Counted from the stretch's first letter, positions 1 to 8,380 are shown. The stretch: DNA of 64,000 bases from Pseudomonadota bacterium (GCA_021777535.1 JAJYDN010000002.1:1-64000); one strand, 5' to 3'. Numbers and translations are program-made. The notes: generated from the sequence alone by a model not told the origin.

Positions 1-816
1 GATCTCGGATCGAACCACCGCAACGAAGTCGAGTACGATCCGTACTACGACACCATCCGGCGGATCAAGGACGAGTTTCCCGATTTTCGCATAGCGATGC
101 ACACGGCCCTGGTCGATGCTGCGATCGCAGGCCGCATGGCCGATGCGGGCATCGATGCGGCGATGATGGACGTCATCGGGGCGCAGGACACGATTACGCA
201 GGTCTACCACTTAAAGCGCAGGCCCGACGATTTTGAGCGCGCCCTCGAGGCGCTGACGGGCACGTCCATGAAGGTGGTGCCCCACATCGTGGTCGGGCTG
301 CACTACGGGCAGCTACTCGGCGAGTGGCGCGCCCTCGAGATGGTGGCGCGCCACAAACCGGCGGCACTGGTTCTGGTCGTCGTCATGCCGACTTATGCCA
401 ATGAACTGCGGCCCTTCGTTGCGCCCGATGCACATGAAGTGGGACAGTTCTTTTTCGATGCCCGAGAGGCCCTGCCGGGGCTGCCGCTGCTGCTCGGTTG
501 CGCGCGGCCACCGGGCGAGGCCAAGCAGGTCATCGACGCTTATGCCGTCATGGCTGGTATCAACGGCATGGCGCATCCGAGCGACGGGATGGTGGAACTG
601 GCGGCCCGCCTGGAGCGGCCAGTCCGGGTGACGGCTTCCTGCTGTTCGATCGCGGTGGGTGACGAAGTGATGGCCTTGGGCGACCCCAATCAGGGCCTGG
701 AGATTGATCTGCCGCGCATCCTCGAGGAGGAGCGCCAGCGGCGTGCGGCGCGGTCTGGGCCGCTTGGGCGGATCAAGGTCGTGGGCGGTTCGGGCTCGGG
801 TTGTTGTAGCGCATGA
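1..816 (+). CDS. lipS1: LipS1, radical SAM lipoyl synthase component (3' part)
   Basis: Reading frame 1 is open from the first base of the window to a TGA at 816, so this is the C-terminal 271 residues of a longer protein whose start and radical-SAM cysteine motif lie upstream. The fragment looks like the TIM-barrel end of a radical SAM enzyme and ends in a Gly/Ser/Cys-rich tail (GGSGSGCCSA). Identification rests mainly on context: it overlaps by 4 bp (ATGA) a lipoate-protein ligase, which is followed by a flavoprotein and a second radical SAM protein. That is the gene set of the LipS1/LipS2 lipoate pathway of sHdr-type sulfur oxidizers, where LipS1 and LipS2 together insert the two sulfurs into an octanoylated carrier protein. 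The paired cysteines at the tail could bind a cluster, but this is inference. Confidence 0.8.
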   Translation, partial: DLGSNHRNEVEYDPYYDTIRRIKDEFPDFRIAMHTALVDAAIAGRMADAGIDAAMMDVIGAQDTITQVYHLKRRPDDFERALEALTGTSMKVVPHIVVGLHYGQLLGEWRALEMVARHKPAALVLVVVMPTYANELRPFVAPDAHEVGQFFFDAREALPGLPLLLGCARPPGEAKQVIDAYAVMAGINGMAHPSDGMVELAARLERPVRVTASCCSIAVGDEVMALGDPNQGLEIDLPRILEEERQRRAARSGPLGRIKVVGGSGSGCCSA

Positions 817-1883
817 GGCAGGTCTGGCGGCTCCTCGACACGGGGCTGCGGCCGGCCGCCGAGAACATGGCGCTCGACCGGACGCTGCTCGAGTCGACCC
901 AGGCAGGGGGCGTCAACACCCTGCGGTTTCTCCGTTTCAGGCCATCGGCCCTCATCGGGTTCCATCAAAGCGCGAACCAGGAACTGCATCTCGAGTACTG
1001 CCGCGAACACGGAATCGGCGTATCGCGGCGCATCACGGGTGGCGGTGCGCTGTACTGCGACGAGGGCCAGATAGGCTGGGAGCTTTTTCTCAACCGGCGG
1101 ACGTTCGATACAGCGGACATGCTCGCGATAGCGAGCAAGATCTGCGGGATGGCGGTAGAAGGCCTGCGCAGCCTCGGCATCGACGCCGCGTTCCGGCCGC
1201 GCAACGACATCGAAGTCGGCGGGCGCAAGATCGGCGGCACCGGGGGGGCGTTCGATGGCGAGGCGCTTCTGTATCAGGGCACGGTGCTGACGGATTTTGA
1301 TGTCGAACGGATGATGCGGGTGCTGCGCATCCCGCGCGAGAAGATTTCGGACAAGGCGATTGCGTCCGCACGCGAGCGCATCACGACCCTGAACGAAGTG
1401 GCGGACGGGTCGATAACCAATGCCGCGGTACAGCAGGCACTGGCGACGGCGTTTGCGGAAGGTTTCGGGGTGGACCTGCGCGCGCAGGGACTCACGGATG
1501 GCGAAGAGGATCAGTTTGGGCGCTACCACCGCGAGATGAGCTCGGATGATTGGCTCCTCGAGACTGATCGTCCGCGGCTCGAGGTGGCAAGCGTGAGCGC
1601 GGTCCGCAAGACTGCAGGGGGTCTTGTCCGTGTCATGTTGCTTGTCGACAGGCCGCGGGAACGCATCAAGCAGGCGTTCATTACCGGGGATTTCTTCGTC
1701 AACCCGAAGCGTACGATCGTGGATCTGGAAGCCGCGTTGCGGGATTCGGCCTACGAGCGGTTGCGCGAGATCGTCGACCATTTTTTTGCCACCCATCCGG
1801 CACAGATGCTGCTTTTGACGCCGGATGACATCGCCTCGGTGATCGGAGAGGCGCTCGCGCAGAAGGATACGGTTGCCTCATGA
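813..1883 (+). CDS. slpl(AB): Lipoate:protein ligase sLpl(AB) with fused accessory domain
   Basis: A 356-residue lipoate-protein ligase. It activates lipoate or octanoate with ATP and attaches it to a lysine of the acceptor, here probably the lipoate-binding protein LbpA of the sHdr complex. The catalytic LplA-type domain spans about residues 1-245. It has the lipoyl-AMP loop RRITGGG (72-78) and the catalytic-lysine segment GRKIGG (K139). A further roughly 100 residues match the position of the LplB/accessory C-terminal domain, so A and B parts are in one chain. The ATG overlaps the lipS1 stop by 4 bp, and the stop overlaps the next start by 4 bp, so the set is translationally coupled. Family assignment is firm; acceptor specificity is inferred from neighbours. 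Confidence 0.88.
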   Translation: MRQVWRLLDTGLRPAAENMALDRTLLESTQAGGVNTLRFLRFRPSALIGFHQSANQELHLEYCREHGIGVSRRITGGGALYCDEGQIGWELFLNRRTFDTADMLAIASKICGMAVEGLRSLGIDAAFRPRNDIEVGGRKIGGTGGAFDGEALLYQGTVLTDFDVERMMRVLRIPREKISDKAIASARERITTLNEVADGSITNAAVQQALATAFAEGFGVDLRAQGLTDGEEDQFGRYHREMSSDDWLLETDRPRLEVASVSAVRKTAGGLVRVMLLVDRPRERIKQAFITGDFFVNPKRTIVDLEAALRDSAYERLREIVDHFFATHPAQMLLLTPDDIASVIGEALAQKDTVAS

Positions 1884-2944
1884 GCGGTGTGACGTGCGAC
1901 GTGCTGGTGGTAGGGCTCGGCCCGGCGGGCGCGGCGGCCGCGGGCGCGGCGGCGCGCGCGGGTCTTTCGGTTCTCGCCATCGACAAGCGGCGGCAACTGG
2001 GAGAGCCCGTGCAATGCGCGGAATTCGTGCCGCTTGCCATGGGCCGCTACGCGAAGGACGCGTTCGTGCAACGGATCATCGGGATGCGCAGCATCCTGCC
2101 TTCAGGGGTGATCGAGCAGTCCGATTTCCCCGGTTTCATGATCGATCGCGGGGCGTTCGATCGGGCACTCGCGGCGCAAGCCGCGCAAAGCGGCGCGCGG
2201 CTGCGCACCCAGACGGCATTGAAGGGACTGGATACAGGGCGGTCCGAAGCGGTACTGCGTGGCGCGGGCCAGGAGGCCGGGACGGTACGCTACCGCGTAC
2301 TGATCGCAGCGGATGGCCCGCACTCCCCGGTGGCGCGGATGATCGGCTGGCCCGCCATACCCACGGTGGAGACGCGCCAGTACAGTCTGCCGCTGCTAAA
2401 GCCATACGGGGATACGGATATCTGGCTGTCGGATGCGTACCCGGGCGGGTATGCCTGGCTTTTCCCGAAGGGGGATGTGGCCAATGTGGGACTCGGGGCG
2501 GATGCACACTTGTTGCCGGACATGAAGACACCGCTCGACATGCTGTGCGCGCAGCTAATCCGCGAGGGTGTGGTCGGAGACAAGATTCTGGCGCGTACGG
2601 GTGGAGCGATCCCGGTAGGCGGGTTGCGGCCTTCGCTCGTGCAGGAAAATATCCTGTTTGCGGGCGATGCGGCGGGGCTTACCCACCCCATCACGGGCGC
2701 CGGCATCGCGAGTGCCGTGGTTTCGGGTGAGCGTGCGGGCCGCGCGGCCACCGAGTTTCTGGGCGGAAAGCAGGATGCTCTCGCCGAATTCGAGGAAGAC
2801 ATGCGGGATGCATTCGAGGACAGCTTGACGCGGGCGGTCGCGCGCAGGCGGTGGTTGATGGCGCGCTGGCATACACCGGCGGCGCTGCTGGACGCAACTC
2901 ACAAGCGGGGCTGGGTTGCCTTTCGTGAATATTTTGCTGCCTAA
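1880..2944 (+). CDS. lipT: LipT-like FAD-dependent oxidoreductase (geranylgeranyl reductase family)
   Basis: A 354-residue flavoprotein of the geranylgeranyl-reductase/FixC family. The dinucleotide-binding GLGPAG (12-17) follows the first strand, an Asp-Lys after the second strand (about 35) binds ribose, the family signature PGGYAWLFPKGD is at 188-199, and the second FAD motif AGDAAG is at 261-266. There are no membrane segments and no isoprenoid-biosynthesis neighbours. Overlap with the ligase gene and closeness to lipS2 point to LipT, the flavoprotein that accompanies LipS1/LipS2. Its exact reaction is, as far as I know, not settled; supplying electrons to the radical SAM pair is plausible. 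A general menaquinone or phytyl reductase is the alternative, less likely by context. Confidence 0.85.
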   Translation: MSGVTCDVLVVGLGPAGAAAAGAAARAGLSVLAIDKRRQLGEPVQCAEFVPLAMGRYAKDAFVQRIIGMRSILPSGVIEQSDFPGFMIDRGAFDRALAAQAAQSGARLRTQTALKGLDTGRSEAVLRGAGQEAGTVRYRVLIAADGPHSPVARMIGWPAIPTVETRQYSLPLLKPYGDTDIWLSDAYPGGYAWLFPKGDVANVGLGADAHLLPDMKTPLDMLCAQLIREGVVGDKILARTGGAIPVGGLRPSLVQENILFAGDAAGLTHPITGAGIASAVVSGERAGRAATEFLGGKQDALAEFEEDMRDAFEDSLTRAVARRRWLMARWHTPAALLDATHKRGWVAFREYFAA

Positions 2945-2965
2945 GGCATTGTTGAGGAGAATATC

Positions 2966-4096
2966 ATGAGCGTTCCTGCCGACTCGGTCAGTCCGGTCAC
3001 CTTCTACCGGCCGAATTACCACATCAAGACCCCGGACATGCGTTCGCCCGAATACGTGCAGATGTCGACGGCTGCGGCGATCACGCTCGGACTCGTGCCG
3101 GGCACCATGCACCGGACCGGTTGCACCCACTGCCTCAATCTGCTTGTGACTTACGCGGAAGGATGCCGTGCCAATTGCGCCTACTGCGGCCTTGCCCGCC
3201 ACCGGGAAGAGGCACGCGATTACGCGGACCGCAACTTCATCCGCGTCGACTGGCCGACCGTGCGCTTCGACGAGGTCATCGAGCGCATGACAGGCGGCAG
3301 TGATTCCGCGCAGTTCCAGCGCATGTGTATCTCCATGATTACACATCCGAATTCAGATCACGACACGATGGTGCTGCTACAGAAGTGGACCGCGGCGTTG
3401 CCCCATGTTCCGGTGTCGATCTTGTCGAACCCCACCTCCATGGAAAAAACGGATCTCGTGGCGCTGCGCGATGCCGGGGCGGACATCTTTACCGTTGCGC
3501 TGGACGCGGTCACTCCCGACATATTCGAGCGCACGCGCGGCAAGACCGTCGACAGCCCCCATAAGTGGGACAAGTACTGGCAGGTGATCGAATGGGCCGC
3601 AGAGGTCTTTGGTCCGGAAAAATTCGGCGCCCATCTCATTTGCGGGATGGGGGAGACGGAAGAGGACATGCTGCGTGTGGTCCAGCGGATCGCCGACATG
3701 GGCGGCCACAACCACATGTTCGCCTTCTTTCCGGAGCGCGGGTCGCTCATGGAGGATTGGGAACCGGTCCCGCGCGACCAGTGGCGGCGCGTGCAGCTCG
3801 GGCGCTTCCTGATCGACTATGCGGGCGGGGACGTGGCGAAGATGCGTTTCGACGAGGAAGGGCGGGTGGTGGATTTCGGCCTGGCCGAAGAAGATCTCGC
3901 GGCCCTGATCGAATCTGGCAAGCCGTTCCAGACATCGGGCTGTCCGGGCAAGGATGACGAAGAAGTATCGGCCTGTAACCGCCCTTACGGTGATTCCAGC
4001 CCCTCGGATATCCGCTCCTTCCCGTTTGCCCTGAACCGGCGCGACGTCGACATCGTCAAGCGGCAGATGGCGGGCGAGGATATCGGGACCCTCTGA
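2966..4096 (+). CDS. lipS2: LipS2, radical SAM lipoyl synthase component
   Basis: A 376-residue radical SAM protein. The SAM-binding cluster motif C67-x3-C71-x2-C74 is intact, and an additional Cys pair (C53, C56) precedes it. Near the end, C326 and C337 lie shortly before an RSFPF segment at 350-354, at a place where canonical lipoyl synthases carry auxiliary-cluster elements. It starts 21 bp after lipT behind a GAGGAG ribosome-binding site. With LipS1 it is expected to insert sulfur at C6 and C8 of protein-bound octanoyl chains, making lipoate for the sHdr carrier protein. It is not like the classical LipA in length or in spacing of the Cys motifs. The assignment of the extra cysteines to an auxiliary cluster is inference. 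Confidence 0.87.
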   Translation: MSVPADSVSPVTFYRPNYHIKTPDMRSPEYVQMSTAAAITLGLVPGTMHRTGCTHCLNLLVTYAEGCRANCAYCGLARHREEARDYADRNFIRVDWPTVRFDEVIERMTGGSDSAQFQRMCISMITHPNSDHDTMVLLQKWTAALPHVPVSILSNPTSMEKTDLVALRDAGADIFTVALDAVTPDIFERTRGKTVDSPHKWDKYWQVIEWAAEVFGPEKFGAHLICGMGETEEDMLRVVQRIADMGGHNHMFAFFPERGSLMEDWEPVPRDQWRRVQLGRFLIDYAGGDVAKMRFDEEGRVVDFGLAEEDLAALIESGKPFQTSGCPGKDDEEVSACNRPYGDSSPSDIRSFPFALNRRDVDIVKRQMAGEDIGTL

Positions 4097-4105
4097 TCGG
4101 CCAAG

Positions 4106-4131
4106 TCGCCAGGGTGGCCACACCCTGGCGA
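4106..4131. terminator. Hairpin terminator between convergent genes
   Basis: A perfect 11-bp stem (TCGCCAGGGTG / CACCCTGGCGA) with a GCCA loop lies in the 49-bp gap between the lipS2 stop and the convergent stop of the outer-membrane protein gene. There is no clear T-run on either side, so it may work as a bidirectional pause or a weak intrinsic terminator. Confidence 0.6.
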
Positions 4132-4145
4132 TGTTCCCCGTCCCC

Positions 4146-5300
4146 CTAGGAAAACCGCCGGCTAAAGCTCAAGCCAAAGACCTGTGCGGCGCTCCTGTAG
4201 GACCCGTTGTAGGCACTCGTGCCGTTCGGAACGGGGCCGGCAAGCGCCGTCGCACTATTTACCGTACGCGCATTGAAGTGGATGTATTCATAACCTGCGC
4301 TTAGTGTCCAGGGTCCCATGCGCTGGGTGGCGCCAAGGCTCGCAATTTCCTGGTTTGCGGCAGGCAGGCGCGCCGAGAAGGGCGTTGCGCTTACCTGGCT
4401 GTACCCAAGGCCTGCGCGTAGCGCCACGCCCTCGCCCAGCCCATAGTGCATTCCCAGCCGGTAGCTGTTCATGTTGCCGGCAGAAGTCAGCATGGTGGGT
4501 CCGCCTGGAACCGCGGGGCTCGTAAATCCACTCCAGCCGCTGCGGGTGAAGTCGAATTCGAATCCCAGCTCCTTCGTCGCCGTGCCGTGGAGACCCACGG
4601 CCATTTGCCAGGGCAGATGCACGGTGGTGCCGGCAGTGACCGGTATGTTGACCGCCGACCGGTAGGTGGCGCCGAAAGCGATCTGACCCATGCGGGCGGC
4701 CACGCCGACGTTGCCGCCGAAACGGGTCCCCGAGCCGCTCACGGATGCCGTGGGCGTGTTCGCGGCGAAACTGCGCGCGTAGTAGTAATTGGCCCCGACA
4801 TTGATGCCGGCGTCGCCGATCTGGTAGGTAAAATCCGGACTTGCGTCGTACACCTGCAGCTCCGTGTAGACGGGGGCGAGTCCCGCATCGGCACCGGTGA
4901 GGGCCGGAAAGGCGGTAGCCGGCCAGGCGAGGCTTGCGTCGTATGGCTCATTCAGAGCCAGTCCAAATCGCGTATGCTGGGTCAATTCCGCGTTGATGAA
5001 AACATCGGGCATGGTGGCCCAGTGCGGGGCAGTGGCCCCCGTCCGGTATGGCAGGCCGGGCGCCCGCACGCTCGTATTGAGGTAAAGGCCCCGTACGCCA
5101 ACCTCATAGCCGCTTTTGTGAAAGGCCATGTTGGCGGGATTGTAGGCGAGCGCACCGAGGCTTTCGGTGTTGGCGACGACCGCGCCGGCCTCGCTGATTC
5201 CGAGGATGGACAGGGGGGCTGGCGCATAGCTCGCCGCATGGACGACCCCTGAGACCAGGAGCGGGGCAAGCGGCACAAGGGCTGGCCAAAGACGGCGCAT
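4146..5300 (-). CDS. FadL/OmpP1-family outer-membrane protein
   Basis: A 384-residue beta-barrel transporter of the OmpP1/FadL/TodX family, which moves hydrophobic substrates across the outer membrane. The start at 5300 is chosen because an AGGAG site lies just upstream and a clean signal peptide follows (MRRLWPALVPLAPLL..., cleaved near residue 22 after VHA). After the signal comes the family-type segment with Ser/Gly-rich turns and NPANMAF. The C-terminus is a short aromatic strand (FGLSFSRRFS), as in barrels, though the last residue is Ser rather than Phe. It is divergent from a second, longer FadL-like gene at 5553. The substrate is unknown; in a sulfur oxidizer, long-chain or elemental sulfur is a possible cargo, which is only inference. 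Confidence 0.8.
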   Translation of the reverse strand: MRRLWPALVPLAPLLVSGVVHAASYAPAPLSILGISEAGAVVANTESLGALAYNPANMAFHKSGYEVGVRGLYLNTSVRAPGLPYRTGATAPHWATMPDVFINAELTQHTRFGLALNEPYDASLAWPATAFPALTGADAGLAPVYTELQVYDASPDFTYQIGDAGINVGANYYYARSFAANTPTASVSGSGTRFGGNVGVAARMGQIAFGATYRSAVNIPVTAGTTVHLPWQMAVGLHGTATKELGFEFDFTRSGWSGFTSPAVPGGPTMLTSAGNMNSYRLGMHYGLGEGVALRAGLGYSQVSATPFSARLPAANQEIASLGATQRMGPWTLSAGYEYIHFNARTVNSATALAGPVPNGTSAYNGSYRSAAQVFGLSFSRRFS

Positions 5301-5398
5301 AACGTCTCCTCGAAGATTTTGCGGAGTGTCATGATCGGTGATCCGCGCAAGCCATTCAAGCGCCTGCATGGATCGCCGGTCGGAAAGATGTTGCCATA

Positions 5399-5428
5399 TT
5401 GACAGAAGCGTGACGGACGCGGAATATT
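5399..5428 (+). promoter_or_regulatory. Putative sigma70 promoter for the 5553 gene
   Basis: A perfect -35 TTGACA (5399-5404) is followed after 18 bp by AATATT (5423-5428), a 4/6 match to the -10 box. It lies in the 252-bp divergent region between the two FadL-type genes and would give a leader of about 120 bases. A second, weaker pair (TTAAGA, then GATAAA nearer the gene) is also visible. Confidence 0.4.
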
Positions 5429-5552
5429 GGCGGCATCCTCGACGTCGGTTAAGACACTTTCAAGAGTGCGCCGATAAAATCCAAGAAGACGAGAGGAGAA
5501 CGCGGCCCCGAGGCTGCACATCTTACGGGTGTCCATTAGGAGGACATAAAAA

Positions 5553-6881
5553 ATGATGAGCAAGAAGAAGTTGGCGTTGGCTTCGGCCGTGGCTGCGGCC
5601 CTGGCGTTGCCGGTGAGCGCCTTCGCGACGACCGCCGGTTACTTTCAGCTGGGTTACAGCACCATCAGCGACGGCATGGCCGGTGCCAGCGCCGCCCTTC
5701 CCCAAGACAGCATGATCCAGGCCACCAACCCCGCGGGCATTGCCATGGTGGGGAACCATCTGGATCTGGGCGTGGCGGGTTTCTGGCCCTTCCGCGGCTA
5801 CACGAGTGGCATCGCCGGTCACTCCGGGTGCTCGGCGGCCGGTTGCGGCCCCATGCCCAATCCCGGCCAGATCGGCAGCAACACCAATTTCTTTCTGATT
5901 CCGCACATCGGCTACAGCCAGAAACTGAGCCATGACAACTACGTCGGTCTGGCCATGTACGGCAACGGCGGCATGAACACCAACTATCACACGCCGAACG
6001 CCACGGCCACGGTGCCTTATAGTGGCCCCTACTACGGTGGCCAGGCTGGCGTGAGCCTCACGCAGATGTTTTTGCAGTTGACCTATGCCCGCCGCTTCCT
6101 GCGCCATGATGCGGTCGGTCTGAGCCTGATCTATGCCTACCAGCGCTTCAGCGCCGATGGCCTGGCCGGCTTCGAAGGTTTCTCCGCGAGCCCCAACAAC
6201 ATGACCGGCAAGGGCACGGCCACTTCCGACGGTGTCGGCTTCAAGGTGGGCGGCCAGTTCCAGATCTTCCCGGGCCTGAATGTCGGTATCGCCTTCTCGC
6301 CGCGCATGACGATGTCGAAGTTCTCCAAGTACTCGGGTCTTTTTGCCGGTCAGGGCCGCATGGACATCCCGGCCAATGGCGTCGTGGGTCTGGCCTTCGA
6401 GCCGACCAACCGGCAGGCGATCGACTTCGACTTCCAGCGCATCTTCTACGGCGATGTGCCGGCAGTGGGCGATCCGACCATCATCACAACGAGTTCGACC
6501 GGTTACCCGGCGCTGCCGTCCGGCGCGTTCGGTTCGACCAATGGTTCGGGCTTTGGCTGGCAGGACATCGATGTCTACAAGATCGGCTATCAGTACAAGG
6601 CGACCCGCGACACCACATGGCGCGTCGGCTTTGCCTATAACAACCAGCCGATCCAGCAGAGCCAGCTCCTGCTGAACATCCTCGCCCCGGGCGTCATTCA
6701 GCGCCATGTGACAGTGGGCCTCACGACCCGTGTTGCGAGGGGTCAGGATGTGAGTCTGGCTGCGATGTACGGTCTGCCGCAGGCCCTCTACGGCAATGCG
6801 CCGGCGGCCCTGGGCGGTGCCCCCATCAAGATCGAGATGCACGAATATCAGGTCGAGGCGAACTGGGGTTGGAAGTTCTAA
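5553..6881 (+). CDS. FadL/OmpP1-family outer-membrane transporter
   Basis: A 442-residue outer-membrane protein of the FadL family. It has a signal peptide (KKK then a hydrophobic core, cleaved after SAFA near residue 25) and an N-terminal stretch starting with TTAGYFQLGYSTISDGMAGA, resembling the plug or hatch region of the family. The segment ATNPAGIAM is the usual Asn-Pro-Ala motif, and the chain ends in NWGWKF, with the C-terminal Phe needed for barrel assembly. A strong AGGAGG lies 9 bp before the ATG; a second ATG follows directly and could serve instead. A rho-independent terminator follows at 6910. High use of Gly and Asn and the strong ribosome-binding site suggest an abundant protein. 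The cargo is unknown: fatty acids, hydrocarbons or sulfur are possible. Confidence 0.85.
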   Translation: MMSKKKLALASAVAAALALPVSAFATTAGYFQLGYSTISDGMAGASAALPQDSMIQATNPAGIAMVGNHLDLGVAGFWPFRGYTSGIAGHSGCSAAGCGPMPNPGQIGSNTNFFLIPHIGYSQKLSHDNYVGLAMYGNGGMNTNYHTPNATATVPYSGPYYGGQAGVSLTQMFLQLTYARRFLRHDAVGLSLIYAYQRFSADGLAGFEGFSASPNNMTGKGTATSDGVGFKVGGQFQIFPGLNVGIAFSPRMTMSKFSKYSGLFAGQGRMDIPANGVVGLAFEPTNRQAIDFDFQRIFYGDVPAVGDPTIITTSSTGYPALPSGAFGSTNGSGFGWQDIDVYKIGYQYKATRDTTWRVGFAYNNQPIQQSQLLLNILAPGVIQRHVTVGLTTRVARGQDVSLAAMYGLPQALYGNAPAALGGAPIKIEMHEYQVEANWGWKF

Positions 6882-6909
6882 GCCGTCAGCTAGCTGGTGT
6901 GCTGTAGCC

Positions 6910-6934
6910 AAAGGGGGCCACATGGCCCCCTTTT
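6910..6934 (+). terminator. Rho-independent terminator
   Basis: The stem AAAGGGGGCC / GGCCCCCTTTT with an ACAT loop is followed by T residues, 28 bp after the FadL-type gene. It separates that gene from the secreted protein gene at 6979, which must then have its own promoter or rely on read-through. Confidence 0.85.
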
Positions 6935-6978
6935 GCATTAAAAAACCTACAAAAAAAGAACCACATTAGGAGAGCAAC

Positions 6979-7881
6979 ATGAAGAATGTGATGAAAGGGA
7001 TCTGCCTCGCGGTGGGCCTTGCCGTCAGCGCGGGCGCGGCTGCGCACGCGGTGCGCTACAAGCCCTTCGTTCTGGGCCACGAAACGACCGGTTCGATGCA
7101 GTCGGCAGTGACTGCCACCCGCAAGGCGCTCGCCACCCACGGATTTACGCTGGTCGGCCAGTACGCCCCGATTCCGGGCGCGGTGGTGATTTGTGCCACC
7201 GATCCGGAGCTTTTGCAGGCGGCGGCGCATGCGCGGCGTAATGGCGGTTTCGGGGCCGTGCAGCGCATCTCCCTGACCCAGGTGGGCAACACCATCCAGG
7301 TCTCCTACGCCAACCCCACCTATGTGGGTGTCGCCTATGGGTTGGGTGCGCTGCCGGCTACAGTGGCCAATCTGAAGGCGGCGCTCGGCGCCCAGATGGA
7401 TTTCGGTTCACGCCGGGGTCTTACCCGCGGTGATCTGAAGCCCGGCAATTACCATTACTTCATCGGTATGCCGTACTTCGAGAACGTCGATCACATCCGC
7501 AAGTTCAAGACCTACGCGCAGGCGATCAGCACGATCAAGCACAATCTAGGGGCGCATGTGGACGGCACGTCGCTCATCTATGAGGTCAATGTGCCGGGCA
7601 CCAAGCTCCCCACAACGGTGTTTGGTGTGGGTTTGAGCCAGGGGCATGGCCGGGATGCCAAGGTTTTGTCGGTGACGGAGTATCGGAAGCACAAGGGCAC
7701 GGCCTATGCGCCCTATGAGATGATGGTGGTCGGCCGGCGGGTGATTGCCCTGCGCCCGCGCTACCGCATCGCCGTCAATTTCCCCGATACGCCGATGATG
7801 GGTTCGCACGGCTTCATGACCATCATGAGCGCGCCTGCGGCCATCCGGCACACGCTTGCACACGTGGCGGGCCGCCACTGA
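6979..7881 (+). CDS. Secreted protein of unknown function
   Basis: A 300-residue protein that I do not recognise with confidence. It has a signal peptide (Met-Lys-Asn start, hydrophobic core, cleavage near residue 24 after AHA). The first third (VTATRKALATHGFTLVGQY followed by a short-strand pattern) resembles the fold of DUF302-type small domains, but no diagnostic motif is clear. The rest is rich in Tyr, His and Gly and ends in AGRH. No cysteine pair for heme and no metal box stand out. The ribosome-binding site AGGAG lies 7 bp before the ATG. It sits after a FadL-type porin gene in the same direction and may share its regulation, with a terminator in between. A periplasmic partner for the porin is possible but not shown. 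Confidence 0.65.
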   Translation: MKNVMKGICLAVGLAVSAGAAAHAVRYKPFVLGHETTGSMQSAVTATRKALATHGFTLVGQYAPIPGAVVICATDPELLQAAAHARRNGGFGAVQRISLTQVGNTIQVSYANPTYVGVAYGLGALPATVANLKAALGAQMDFGSRRGLTRGDLKPGNYHYFIGMPYFENVDHIRKFKTYAQAISTIKHNLGAHVDGTSLIYEVNVPGTKLPTTVFGVGLSQGHGRDAKVLSVTEYRKHKGTAYAPYEMMVVGRRVIALRPRYRIAVNFPDTPMMGSHGFMTIMSAPAAIRHTLAHVAGRH

Positions 7882-7889
7882 GGCTGTGA

Positions 7890-7920
7890 GCCAACAGGCC
7901 GGGTCCCCGCGCCTGTTGGC
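7890..7920 (+). terminator. Hairpin terminator
   Basis: A 10-bp perfect stem GCCAACAGGC / GCCTGTTGGC with an 11-base loop begins 9 bp after the stop of the secreted protein gene. It is followed by TTCCCC, so the U-tract is weak. Confidence 0.6.
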
Positions 7921-7973
7921 TTCCCCTACCTCGCCGCTCAGGATAAGATAGAGTCTTTCCAGAAGGCGGGTCC

Positions 7974-8375
7974 ATGAAGTCCATCCAGGTTACCGACATC
8001 GGGCAGTTGAAGAACGAGCTGAATAAATACCGCAAGGGCAAGAAGCTCGAGATCCGGCAGTTCAATCAGGCGGCGCGGCTCGCGTGGCTTGGCCGGCTTA
8101 CGATGATGCCGCTCGAACCGGAAGATCCGCAGACCGAGTCCTATCTCGTCTATGTGGATTTCCCCGAAGGGTTGAGCGCGCAGCTCATCCAGATCGACGA
8201 AGATCTGGTTGGCCGCATCTTCATTCTCGATGGAGAGCAGGGCCGTTATCTTGCAGAGATCATCGAGCAGGGCGTGCATGAGCGCGCCGCGCTCTATCAG
8301 GAGCTCGACCGGCGGGACTTCTATTTCGGCAAGTTTTACCGGCCTGAAAAGACGCAGGACGAAGCGGGTAACTAG
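7974..8375 (+). CDS. Conserved-looking small cytosolic protein, unknown function
   Basis: A 133-residue soluble protein, not recognised. It is rich in charged residues, with an amphipathic first third (QLKNELNKYRKGKKLEIRQF), then an alternating strand pattern (SYLVYVDFPEG, LSAQLIQIDEDLVGRIFIL) and a basic, aromatic C-terminal end (DRRDFYFGKFYRPEK). It has no signal peptide, membrane span or cysteine. It starts 53 bp after a terminator hairpin and stops 5 bp before the receiver-like gene, so the two probably form one transcript and may act together. The codon pattern fits its neighbours. Confidence 0.6.
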   Translation: MKSIQVTDIGQLKNELNKYRKGKKLEIRQFNQAARLAWLGRLTMMPLEPEDPQTESYLVYVDFPEGLSAQLIQIDEDLVGRIFILDGEQGRYLAEIIEQGVHERAALYQELDRRDFYFGKFYRPEKTQDEAGN

Positions 8376-8380
8376 CCCTT

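Noticed and set aside
5523-6938. 471-codon open reading on the minus strand
   Set aside because: It is opposite a clear FadL-type gene with signal peptide and strong ribosome-binding site.
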